A stretch of 46,767 nt of DNA from Chloroflexota bacterium (lineage in GTDB: Bacteria > Chloroflexota > UBA11872), in the NCBI GenBank assembly GCA_022820025.1, contig JAJEGF010000041.1:1-46767 (forward strand), in the 5' to 3' direction. Both the position numbers and the translations under genes were made by a program. Positions 16,280 through 24,509 of the stretch are shown piece by piece. The notes beneath the pieces are model-generated. The model had not been told where the DNA came from, did not search any database, and worked only from the letters and a program-made list of their open reading frames with translations. The first letter of the stretch is position 1. The number at the start of each line of letters is the position of its first letter.

Positions 16280-17782
16280 TTACCTCCCGTCCGCGTCCAG
16301 CGCGGTCAGCAATCCCTCCAGTGTCTCCGCCTCCGCAACCATCCGTCCCAGCCGATCGACCTCTGGACCAGCAACGTCGTCGAATCGCAGCGTCACGTCA
16401 TATCCATTTCGACGAAACACTACCCGGTCCCACTCCACCGCACTGATGTCCTTGCCAAACCGCCGCAGCACGTCTCCGCGCACGGCAGCCCGCGTGCCCG
16501 TCGGCGGCGTCGTCATCGCCCGCTCGATATCCGCATTGTTCACGATCCGCCGCAGTCGTCCTTCGTCCACCAGCATGTCGTAGACGCACCAGTCCGGATC
16601 CAGCACGTGGTACCCCAGGTCGACCCGCCGCGCATCCTCGTCACTCCACTCAGGCCCAAAGTCTTCCCGCATCTCGGCGATCAGGCGCTCCTTTGCCACC
16701 CAGTCCACCCGGTCGGCCGCCCGCGACCTGTCCCGCCCCAGGTCGTCCAGCACCGCCGCCCACTCATCGAGCACCCACGTTGTCTCCTCGTCTCGCCCCC
16801 GGAAGCGCTGCGCCGCCTCGCAATACCACCCCTGCACATCCAGCGCCGAAACCGGCCCGCCACGCTCCAGCTCCACGACGCCGCCAAAGCCCAGGTCGTG
16901 CGACACCCGTCGCACGGCCCGCACCGGGTCGGTCGGTCGGTCTGACGGTCGCCATCCCTCCATTGCCAGGTCTAACACCAGGGCGGTGGTGCCCACCTTC
17001 ATCGCTGTCGCCCATTCGCTGCGGTTTGCGTCGCCGGCAATCACGTGCAGCCGCCGGTACTTCCCGGCGTCGGCGTGCGGCTCGTCCCGGGTATTGAAGA
17101 TCGGCCGTCGCGCCGTGGTGTTGATCCCCGTCACTTCCTCGAAGAAATCCGCCCGCTGCGACATCTGCAACTGCAACGGGTCGCCCCCCTCGATCCCAAC
17201 CCGCCCGGCTCCCGCAAACGCCTGCCGCGTCGCCAGGAACGGCACCGTCACCCGGATCAGGTCGTCCGTCGGAATCCTCCGCGACGTCAGGTAATTCTCG
17301 TGGCAGCCGTAGCTGCGGCCGTGATAGTCCGTGTTGTTCTTCAGCAAACGGATCTGCCCATAACCCAGCTTCGCGTTCCGCGCCGTCTCCGCCGCGAACA
17401 TCACCCGCTCGCCCGCCTTGTCCTGGGCCACCAGGTCCTTGAGCGTCAGGCAGACGTCCGTGCAGTACTCGGGATGGTTGTGGTCGTTGTACAGCCGTGC
17501 CCCGTTGCGCAGCACGGTATTCGAGAGCAGCTCGTCGCGCGACATCCGCCGGCTGCGGTCCGTCGACCCCGTCAGATCCCGCGGGTCCCGCTCCAGCCGA
17601 TTCGCTCGTCCGCCCCGCAGGTCACGGTACGGGTCCTCGCCCACGTAGTCCCAGCCGCGAAACGCGCCCTCAACCGGCGCCGCCTGGATCAGTCGGGCCG
17701 CCTCGTAGGCGAAATCAGGTTCGCCCGCAAAGCCCTCGCAGTTGAGCCCGTATTCGGTCTCGATGCCTGCGGGACGGTTCAT
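16280..17782 (-). CDS. dop: Pup deamidase/depupylase, Dop-like
   Basis: The 500-residue protein is the second PafA/Dop-family enzyme. Dop converts the C-terminal Gln of Pup to Glu and also removes Pup from substrates. The metal/ATP strand is GIETEYG (Glu8, Glu10). A Dop-type insert follows (FRGWDYVGEDPYRDLRG, about 41-57), resembling the WDYE-SPLRDARG segment of mycobacterial Dop. The catalytic Asp100 lies in LRNGARLYNDHNHPEY, with LLKNNTDYHGRSYGCHENYL and FNTRDEPHADAGKYRRLHV afterwards. The end VEWDRVVFRRNG also matches Dop. Its length is close to the usual 500-505. The stop codon is 5 bases before the pup GTG. The gene follows the ornithine-cyclodeaminase homologue by 46 bases, so these four genes may form one operon. 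Confidence 0.9.
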   Translation of the reverse strand: MNRPAGIETEYGLNCEGFAGEPDFAYEAARLIQAAPVEGAFRGWDYVGEDPYRDLRGGRANRLERDPRDLTGSTDRSRRMSRDELLSNTVLRNGARLYNDHNHPEYCTDVCLTLKDLVAQDKAGERVMFAAETARNAKLGYGQIRLLKNNTDYHGRSYGCHENYLTSRRIPTDDLIRVTVPFLATRQAFAGAGRVGIEGGDPLQLQMSQRADFFEEVTGINTTARRPIFNTRDEPHADAGKYRRLHVIAGDANRSEWATAMKVGTTALVLDLAMEGWRPSDRPTDPVRAVRRVSHDLGFGGVVELERGGPVSALDVQGWYCEAAQRFRGRDEETTWVLDEWAAVLDDLGRDRSRAADRVDWVAKERLIAEMREDFGPEWSDEDARRVDLGYHVLDPDWCVYDMLVDEGRLRRIVNNADIERAMTTPPTGTRAAVRGDVLRRFGKDISAVEWDRVVFRRNGYDVTLRFDDVAGPEVDRLGRMVAEAETLEGLLTALDADGR

Positions 17783-17828
17783 GCGCCGCTCGTGCCGGGA
17801 AGTGACTCAATACTAGCGCCGGCGCCGG

Positions 17829-18779
17829 CTAGGGAACTTGTCGACCTCGTCCCGCGGCCTCCGCCCGTTCCACCACGGCCTGCGCCATCGCGATATCCCA
17901 CAGCGCGATTCCCTGCGAGGCGAACAGCGTGATCTCGTTGTCCGCCGTGCGACCCGCCACCTGCCCGGCCACCACCTGGCCCAACTCAATAACCTGCCCC
18001 CACTGCAACACCCCGGCGCGCTCCGCCGCCATCAGGTCGCCGGCCTCCACGTGCGCCCCGTCCAGGTCGTCCACGAACACCCGATCAGCGCGTGCCACCG
18101 CCGCCGGCTCCACTTCGCCATGCACCGGGTTGTTGCTCCCCATCGCCACCACGTGCATTCCCGGCTCCAGGTCGTCCGCCATCAGCACCGGCCCAGCCGC
18201 GATCGTCGCCGTCACCACAATGTCCGCGCCTCGCACAGCCTCCGCCACTGACGAACAGGCAACCAGCTCCGCATCAACCCGCTCGCTCATCGTCTTGACA
18301 TAAGTCTCAACATTTGCCGGATTTCGCGAATACACCCGCGCCTGAGCCAGCTCATGCACCCCATTCAGCGCTTCAAGCTGCGTTCGCGCCTGTCGACCGC
18401 TCCCAATCAGCCCAACCACCCGGCTGTCCGATCGCGCCAGGTACTTACTCGAAATCCCACTGGCCGCCCCCGTCCGTAGTTCACCCAGGCGCCCAGCCTC
18501 AAGCACGGCCCGCAGCAGTCCCGTCGCCACGTCAAACAGCACCACGACAAACCGCGCGCCGCCGCCAAACGTCCCATAGATCTTCGCTCCCGCCGCACCC
18601 AGTTCCTCGTCGGCCCCGCCCATGACATTCAGCGACCCGGCCGGAACCGAAGCCCGCCGTCGCCCAACGTTCCCGGCCACGCCGCGACCCTGCCGGTCAA
18701 ACGCCCCCTCAACCGCCTCCAGCGCCAGCTCCATGTCCCCCAGCGCATCCACATCCGCTTCAGTCAAGTAGAGGGGCAT
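17829..18779 (-). CDS. Ornithine cyclodeaminase / mu-crystallin family protein
   Basis: This NAD(P)-dependent enzyme of 316 residues belongs to the ornithine cyclodeaminase/mu-crystallin family, which includes alanine dehydrogenases, ketimine reductases and tauropine-type dehydrogenases. The dinucleotide motif is [18 protein letters not shown]. An early Lys lies in [11 protein letters not shown] and an Arg/Thr pair in [18 protein letters not shown], positions that bind substrate carboxylate. [14 protein letters not shown] and RVFVDD are typical later segments. The exact substrate is not predictable. ATG 18779 ([10 protein letters not shown]) fits the family start better than 18797. It is the first gene of the possible dop-pup-pafA transcript and is divergent from the sigma-vWA gene. 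Confidence 0.87.
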   Translation of the reverse strand: MPLYLTEADVDALGDMELALEAVEGAFDRQGRGVAGNVGRRRASVPAGSLNVMGGADEELGAAGAKIYGTFGGGARFVVVLFDVATGLLRAVLEAGRLGELRTGAASGISSKYLARSDSRVVGLIGSGRQARTQLEALNGVHELAQARVYSRNPANVETYVKTMSERVDAELVACSSVAEAVRGADIVVTATIAAGPVLMADDLEPGMHVVAMGSNNPVHGEVEPAAVARADRVFVDDLDGAHVEAGDLMAAERAGVLQWGQVIELGQVVAGQVAGRTADNEITLFASQGIALWDIAMAQAVVERAEAAGRGRQVP

Positions 18780-18927
18780 TTCGGTCTCCAGGTACACGCT
18801 GCGCAGGGCGGCTTCATTCTAGGCAGGCTCACCGTGTTGCCGGTCGCCGAATCATGGAACGAATCCCATCAATCCCGCGTATCTATCTGTGTGAACCCAC
18901 CGTCCCAATTCACAGAGGAGACCGTTA

Positions 18928-21093
18928 ATGACCGACAGAGAGGCGATTCAGCGCAGCCAGCAAGGCGACCGTCTGGCCTTCCGTCACTTGGTCGACCGCT
19001 ACCAGAACGACCTCTATGGCAGCGCCACCCTGATAACCGGAAGCCATACGCTGGCGGCGCAACAGGTCCGCGACGTTTTCCGCCTGACCTGGCGAGGCAT
19101 CCACGGCTTCAGCAGTGACTGCCCGGCCAAGCCCTGGCTCATGCGAATCCTGGTCCGCCAGAACGCTTCCCGGCGACGCCTGACGTCGTCTCCAACGGTC
19201 GCCTCGAGCAGTCGCTCGCAAACGCGGAAACACCCGGAATCCAACCGGCCCGGCCCCTCAGATTGCGAGCGCGGGACAGTTCGACAGGCATTCGCGGGAC
19301 TCGACCCAGACCACCGCGACGTTCTGATCCTGCGCTACTTCACCGACTTGCAGGGAACCCAGTTGGCACTGGCGCTGGGCGCCGACGAGCACACGGTCGA
19401 CTCGAGCCTGCAAGAGGCACTCGGCCAGTTTCGCGAACGACTCCACGATCTCGGCGCTATAGAAACGTCCGACCAGGGTGCGCCGTGCTCCGATCAGAGA
19501 CTTGCCGACTCGCTGCGGACCTACTTCCGCCAGGCCGCTTTCGCCGTGCACTGCCCTACGGACCTCGGGCCCTTCATCGAAAACCGTCTCCACGCCTCTT
19601 CCCGCCTCGCCGGGATTCGGCGCAAGCTGCTAGCCGCCGCCGGTCGGCTGTGGACCCCGGTGATGGCCAGTGGCGGAGCGGTCGCGGCCGCCTCGATCCT
19701 GGTCGGCGCGGCAACCGTCGCCTGCGGCGAGTCCGAGACTGTTGATCGGACGGCGGTCAGGGAGACGCCGGCCGCCGCGGCCGCCCCAGCGCCCGCCTCC
19801 ACGGCAGCGGCGATTCCCGCCCCGGCGTCCGCCGCCGCTTCCGTCGCGATGGCCGACCCACCTGCCGCCCTGCCCCCTGCGCCCTCCCTAGCGGCCGTCG
19901 CGACCGCAGCCCCGGCTCCCGCCATGGAGACGGTGGTCAAAGAGGTGCCGGCGGAGAGGGCTGTCGTCCGGGAAGCCCCGGTCGAGAAGGTCGTAGCCAG
20001 GGAGGTTGTCGTCGAAAAGCTCGTGACGGCCCCACCGGCCGCTGCCATCGAGGCTTCAGCCCCGCGGCGCGAGTATCAGCCTGTCGACCTCACCGCCGGC
20101 GAAGTCAACGACAACGAGAAGTGGACCGAGTACCTGAGCTACCGCGACAACTATCGCGGCCCGCCGGTCCACGACGTTGACGTATCCGAGCGATTCACTA
20201 TCACCGTGCTCGACTCACTCGAGCGACCGGTGCCAAACGCCGCGGTCTCCGTTACGGCCGGGGAATCCCTCATCTTTGAGGGCCGCACGTACGCCACCGG
20301 CCAGACCCTTTTCTTCCCGCGGGCCTTTCCCCTGGCATCCAGTGCCCGGACATACCGCCTTGACGTGGAGAAAGACGGCGTTCGTCAGTCGCTCACGGCG
20401 GAACGCGACGGAGAATCTGAGTGGTTCATCCAGTTAGACGTCGACCAACCCTACGGCGACCGCGTTCCCCTCGACCTACTGTTCCTCTTGGACGCCACCG
20501 GCAGCATGGCCGACGAGATTGCCCAGATCAAAGCCACGCTCCTCTCGGTCTCGCAGCGCATCGGCGCCTTGCCCTCGCGACCCGACCTCCGCGTTGGGAT
20601 GGTCACCTACCGCGATCGCGGCGACGACTTCGTCACCCGGCTCTACGACTTTGAGGCCAACGTCCCGACCTTCTTGAACACAATTCAGGATGTGGTCGCC
20701 GACGGCGGCGACGACTATCCCGAGTCGCTAAACGAAGCCCTGCACGTTGCCGTCCACACGCCGGCCTGGCGCCTCGACAACGCAATACGGCTCGTCATCC
20801 TCGTGGCCGACGCGCCGCCCCACCTGGACTACCCCCAGGACTACGACTATGCCTCCGAGATGATGGAGGCCCACCGCCGGGGCATGAAGATCTTCAGCAT
20901 CGCCTCCAGCGGCCTGGATGAGCAGGGCGAATACATCTTCCGCCAGCTGGCCCAGCACACCATGGGACGGTTCTTGTTCCTTCTCTATGGCGGCGAGACC
21001 TCCCACAGCGTCTCCGACTACTCGATCGAGCAACTCGACGATCTCGTCGTCCGCCTCGTCGAGGAGGAGCTCGACCACCTCAAGCCGCGCTAA
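18928..21093 (+). CDS. ECF sigma factor fused to a hydrophobic segment and a vWA domain
   Basis: This 721-residue chimera starts as an ECF sigma factor: region 2 at about 3-85 (AFRHLVDRYQNDLY, VFRLTWRGIHGF, PWLMRILVRQNA) and region 4 at about 117-172 (FAGLDPDHRDVLILRYF, GADEHTVDSSLQEAL). A single hydrophobic segment follows at about 245-266. It ends in GAATVACGES, which looks like a lipobox. Next comes an Ala/Pro-rich stretch (281-332) and Val/Glu repeats (335-366, such as ETVVKEVPAERAVVREAP). A beta-rich region (about 415-505) precedes a von Willebrand A domain (512-715) with an intact MIDAS: Asp522, Thr524 and Ser526 in LDATGSMADE, plus DGGDDYPES. The ATG has AGGAG upstream. The topology implies a cytoplasmic sigma tethered to an outside ligand-binding domain. 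It is read through one frame with no break. Confidence 0.85.
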   Translation: MTDREAIQRSQQGDRLAFRHLVDRYQNDLYGSATLITGSHTLAAQQVRDVFRLTWRGIHGFSSDCPAKPWLMRILVRQNASRRRLTSSPTVASSSRSQTRKHPESNRPGPSDCERGTVRQAFAGLDPDHRDVLILRYFTDLQGTQLALALGADEHTVDSSLQEALGQFRERLHDLGAIETSDQGAPCSDQRLADSLRTYFRQAAFAVHCPTDLGPFIENRLHASSRLAGIRRKLLAAAGRLWTPVMASGGAVAAASILVGAATVACGESETVDRTAVRETPAAAAAPAPASTAAAIPAPASAAASVAMADPPAALPPAPSLAAVATAAPAPAMETVVKEVPAERAVVREAPVEKVVAREVVVEKLVTAPPAAAIEASAPRREYQPVDLTAGEVNDNEKWTEYLSYRDNYRGPPVHDVDVSERFTITVLDSLERPVPNAAVSVTAGESLIFEGRTYATGQTLFFPRAFPLASSARTYRLDVEKDGVRQSLTAERDGESEWFIQLDVDQPYGDRVPLDLLFLLDATGSMADEIAQIKATLLSVSQRIGALPSRPDLRVGMVTYRDRGDDFVTRLYDFEANVPTFLNTIQDVVADGGDDYPESLNEALHVAVHTPAWRLDNAIRLVILVADAPPHLDYPQDYDYASEMMEAHRRGMKIFSIASSGLDEQGEYIFRQLAQHTMGRFLFLLYGGETSHSVSDYSIEQLDDLVVRLVEEELDHLKPR

Positions 21094-21099
21094 CCTCGC

Positions 21100-21151
21100 C
21101 CCGCCCTCGGCGAGGCCGTCCACTCCCAACGCCTGCCTCGCCGAGGGCGGG
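21100..21151 (+). terminator. Terminator-like hairpin after the sigma-vWA gene
   Basis: Arms 21100-21116 and 21135-21151 are perfect 17-base complements (CCCGCCCTCGGCGAGGC and its reverse complement) with an 18-base loop. The hairpin starts 7 bases after the stop codon. There is no U-run, so it may act as a transcript-end stabiliser or a factor-assisted terminator. Confidence 0.55.
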
Positions 21152-21267
21152 TACTTCCGTCTGGCCGGCACCCGCCCGAGACGACGGTTATCTACCGGCG
21201 TCCGCCCATTCGCCCGCCGCCCGCCAATTGCCAGCCCCGCTCCGCCCCCTGATCATGCGCCGTTGAA

Positions 21268-22140
21268 ATGGCCTTCCTCGCGCTCCACATCGTCTTTAAC
21301 GTGGGCTTCGCGCTCAGCACGCGCGTGGCCCAGTTCCGCCGTTACGACTACTTCCTGGTCGCCGCCGTCAATTACTGCCTGGCCGCACTGATTGCCTCGG
21401 TATGGGCCACTTTTAGAGGTCCGTTGGACTTCGACGCTCCTACGGTCGTCTTTGGCGCCGTCCAGGGCATCCAGTACGCCGGAACCATGATCGGCGTCTA
21501 CCTGCTGCTCGTGCGATCCGGCGTCGGCATCACGTTCATCTTCCTGCGACTGTCCGTCGTCGTGCCCACGCTGGCCGCCATCGTCTTCTTTGCCGAACGA
21601 CCCACCGGCCCCGCCATCGGCGGCCTGGTCCTGATGCTCATCTCAATTCCGCTGCTCGTCGGTCCGAGATCTGCCGTGCGCGGCCCACGGTCCCGCTGGT
21701 ACTGGCCGCTGGTCGTGCTCATGATGGTCTTCACAGGCGCCGGCCTCACCGCTTCGAAGGCCTTCAACGAACTCTCCACGCCCGACCGCGCTCCGGACTT
21801 CGTCATGGCCTCGTTCCTGGTTTCCGTCCCCGTCGCCCTCGCGATCTTTGCCATGCGCCGACGCTTCCAGGCTCAAACGCCTCCGCTACGCCAAAGCCTG
21901 GCAACACCAGGCGCGCTCGCCACCGGTGCTGCCATGGGCCTCTGCAACGTCATCCAGCTGGCGCTCCTGGTGGCCGCGCTTGAACTCATCCCCGGAACCA
22001 TCGCCTTCCCAATCCAGACCTCCGCCTCGGTGCTCCTCACCACCGCCGCTGGCGTCATCGTCTGGCGCGAACGCCACGGCCCGGTCGTCTGGCTCGGCGT
22101 CACCGCCGCCCTCGCCGGCATGGCCATCGTCAACTTTTGA
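21268..22140 (+). CDS. EamA/DMT-superfamily transporter
   Basis: This integral membrane protein of 290 residues has about ten hydrophobic helices in two homologous halves, typical of the drug/metabolite (EamA) superfamily. Recognisable pieces are the conserved end of helix 4 and start of helix 5 (FIFLRLSVVVPTLAAIVFFAERPTG), and at the end of the second half ALELIPGTIAFPIQTSASVLL with VIVWRERHGPVVWLGVTAAL. Each half ends with the usual glutamate-containing loop. The transported compound (metabolite efflux or uptake) is unknown. It is separated from the sigma-vWA gene by 174 bases containing a hairpin and probably has its own promoter. It converges on the ABC exporter genes. Confidence 0.87.
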   Translation: MAFLALHIVFNVGFALSTRVAQFRRYDYFLVAAVNYCLAALIASVWATFRGPLDFDAPTVVFGAVQGIQYAGTMIGVYLLLVRSGVGITFIFLRLSVVVPTLAAIVFFAERPTGPAIGGLVLMLISIPLLVGPRSAVRGPRSRWYWPLVVLMMVFTGAGLTASKAFNELSTPDRAPDFVMASFLVSVPVALAIFAMRRRFQAQTPPLRQSLATPGALATGAAMGLCNVIQLALLVAALELIPGTIAFPIQTSASVLLTTAAGVIVWRERHGPVVWLGVTAALAGMAIVNF

Positions 22141-22202
22141 CGGCGCGGGATATTCGTATGACCTTGCCGCCCTAGGGGACTGGATTTCCTCGCCCGCGGC
22201 GC

Positions 22203-23465
22203 TTAGTCGAAGCGGAACCGCCAAATCCCAAGCGCCGTAAACACCGCGGCAAAGATCAGCAGCACGCCGGCTTCCAGCCACACGCCGCCCACGCCCTGGC
22301 CCCGCACCAGCACGTCCTGGTAGCCCTGGATGGCCCAGGCCTGCGGCGTGACATTGCCGATCTGCTGCATCGCCTCCGGCATGATGAAGCGCGGCACCAT
22401 CACCCCGCCCAGCGCCGACGTCGTCAGCACTACGATCACCGCCAGCCCCGTCCCCTGCGTTTCCGAGCGAGCCACGCCCGCCAGTGCGATTCCAAGCCCC
22501 GTGGCCACCAGCGCCAGCGCCGCCGACACCATAACCAGCGCCGGCACAAATCCTAAGTCCAGCCCGAATGCCAGTCGCGCGATCGCGAACATGATCACGA
22601 TCTGGATCAGGTTCACGACGTAGAACGGCACGAGTTTGCTGATCAGGATTGGAGCCCGACCCACCGGCGCCGCCCGCAGCCGCCGCATCGCCCCGCTCCG
22701 CCGCTCCACGAAAATTGACTCGATCATCACCGTCGCGATGAAGAACACGCCCATCACGGTGTAGGCCGCCGCGTTCTGTTGGAACTGGTCAGGGAACTGC
22801 TCCCGCTCCACTCCCGGCGGAACCTGCCGTCGCGTAGTCACGGGCAACGCCCCGCCTCCCTGGCCGCCCTGCTGCATCGACGCCGCCAGCTGTTCGCGAA
22901 CCTCCGCCGGCAGGCCCACCGCGACCTGTTCGAACCACAGGGCAGCCCCCGCCTCGCCCAGCCTGCGTCCCACGACCTGCTGCAGCACGGCACTCAGCGC
23001 GCCTTCCAGCGGACCCGTCACCTGCGCCGTCGTTGCCGGATCCACGATCACGTCAACCTCCAGGGGCTGGACCTGCTCGCCACGGAGGATGCGCGGATCT
23101 TCCAGTAGCGCCGTCAATCCTTCGGGGAACACCACCCCCACCGGGTACTCGCCGTCTGCGACCAGTTGAGCCACCTTCTCGGCCGTCAGCGGTTGCCCAT
23201 TCTGCTCTCGCACCATGGCCAGCCCCGGCGTCGCCTCCAATTGCTCCACCACCTGCTCGGCCACTTCGCCAGCGCCGCCGATCGCTACGGGCACCTCCAG
23301 TGCCCGCGCCGATCCGCGCGCGGCTCCCTCCTCGAACAGCCCGCCCAACGCCAGGCTGAACACGACCATGAACATCACCGGCATCAGGAACAGCACGAAC
23401 AGCCCGCCCGGATCCCGCACCAGCACCTGGAACTCTTTGATCGTGAACGCCAACGTCGCCCGCAT
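22203..23465 (-). CDS. ABC-2 type exporter permease
   Basis: This 420-residue membrane component of an ABC exporter is in the ABC-2 permease group. The N-terminus has one membrane helix (LFVLFLMPVMFMVVFSLAL), followed by a large extracytoplasmic domain of about 200 residues, then five or six helices in the C-terminal half (VMGVFFIATVMIESIFVERRSG, VNLIQIVIMFAIARLAFGLD, MVSAALALVATGLGIALAG). That layout matches NatB/YhaP-like exporters. The ATPase gene ends 3 bases before its start, so the pair is co-translated. Substrate candidates include drugs, lipids, sodium or peptides; nothing in the sequence decides among them. Confidence 0.9.
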   Translation of the reverse strand: MRATLAFTIKEFQVLVRDPGGLFVLFLMPVMFMVVFSLALGGLFEEGAARGSARALEVPVAIGGAGEVAEQVVEQLEATPGLAMVREQNGQPLTAEKVAQLVADGEYPVGVVFPEGLTALLEDPRILRGEQVQPLEVDVIVDPATTAQVTGPLEGALSAVLQQVVGRRLGEAGAALWFEQVAVGLPAEVREQLAASMQQGGQGGGALPVTTRRQVPPGVEREQFPDQFQQNAAAYTVMGVFFIATVMIESIFVERRSGAMRRLRAAPVGRAPILISKLVPFYVVNLIQIVIMFAIARLAFGLDLGFVPALVMVSAALALVATGLGIALAGVARSETQGTGLAVIVVLTTSALGGVMVPRFIMPEAMQQIGNVTPQAWAIQGYQDVLVRGQGVGGVWLEAGVLLIFAAVFTALGIWRFRFD

Positions 23466-23468
23466 CGC

Positions 23469-24446
23469 TCAGTCCCTCAGGCTGCGACCCGTATAGCGCA
23501 GGAACACGCTCTCCAGGTTCGGCTCCAGGATTCGCACCGTTTCCACTTCCAGCGCCGCTGCGTTCATCGCCTGCATCACGTCTACCAGCGCGTGTCGGGC
23601 GCTTTCGGCCTCGATGTTCAGCAATCGCTCGTCAGGTCCCGGCCCTACGGCTTGCACCGATTCCAACGCCGCCAGGATCTCGGTGACCTGTTCCGCCTGA
23701 CCAGGATCGATTCCGATCTGGATTACCCCGCCGCCCAGCGACTCGATCAGCGCCCGCGGCGTATCCAGCGCCACGATCTTCCCGTGATCAATGATCGCCA
23801 CCCGGTCACACAGCCGCTCGGCCTCTTCCATGTAGTGGGTCGTGTAGACGATCGACACGCCCTGGTCGCGGTTCAGCCGCTCCACGTTGTCGAAGATGTG
23901 ATTCCGGCTCTGGGGATCCACTCCCACCGTCGGCTCGTCAAGGATCAAGAGCTCCGGCTCATGCAGCAGCCCCGCCGCCAGGTTCAGCCGCCGCTGCATG
24001 CCGCCCGAATAGGTTTCGGCCCGGTCATTCCCGCGATCGCTCAGCCCCACGACGGCCAGCACGGCTTCCACCCGCTGCCGCAGGCGTCGCCCACCCATCC
24101 CGTAGACCCGTCCGAAGAATCGCAGGTTCTGCCGGCCGCTCAACTTTTCGTACAGCGCAATGTCCTGCGGCACCACGCCGACCTGCCGCTTGGCCGCCCT
24201 TGACGTTGGCGACACCTGCCGGTCGCCTACGGTCACCTGCCCTGCCGTTGGCTCAAACATCCCGCTCCAAATCGATATCAACGTCGACTTGCCAGCCCCA
24301 TTCGGCCCCAGCAGCCCGAGCACCTCGCCCCGCCGAACCTCCAGCGAGACGTCATCGACCGCGGTCAGATCCCCATACCGATGCACAACCCCATCGGCTC
24401 GCAACAGCGTCCCGTTGTCCGCGCTACTCACGAGTGCCATCCCCAC
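23469..24446 (-). CDS. ABC exporter ATP-binding protein
   Basis: The 325-residue ATPase partners with the ABC-2 permease downstream. Walker A is [12 protein letters not shown], the signature is [19 protein letters not shown], and Walker B is [14 protein letters not shown], followed by the H-loop [15 protein letters not shown]. The DrrA/CcmA-like C-terminal extension of about 90 residues ([18 protein letters not shown] onward) is typical of drug or lipid exporters of this class. Several in-frame ATGs lie near the N-terminus (24446 and 24440), and the family core starts about 12 residues later, so the exact start is uncertain. It is the first gene of a two-gene operon. Confidence 0.92.
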   Translation of the reverse strand: MGMALVSSADNGTLLRADGVVHRYGDLTAVDDVSLEVRRGEVLGLLGPNGAGKSTLISIWSGMFEPTAGQVTVGDRQVSPTSRAAKRQVGVVPQDIALYEKLSGRQNLRFFGRVYGMGGRRLRQRVEAVLAVVGLSDRGNDRAETYSGGMQRRLNLAAGLLHEPELLILDEPTVGVDPQSRNHIFDNVERLNRDQGVSIVYTTHYMEEAERLCDRVAIIDHGKIVALDTPRALIESLGGGVIQIGIDPGQAEQVTEILAALESVQAVGPGPDERLLNIEAESARHALVDVMQAMNAAALEVETVRILEPNLESVFLRYTGRSLRD

Positions 24447-24509
24447 ATGACCGCCGGCAGGTAAATCCCACCCCGCCTGTTGTTAGTTTGCATCGCAAAG
24501 TAGTTTGCG

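Noticed and set aside
19440-19600. Anti-sigma zinc-finger domain between sigma and membrane segment of the fusion
   Set aside because: A few Cys and His residues occur but not in the HxxxCxxC order of ZAS domains.
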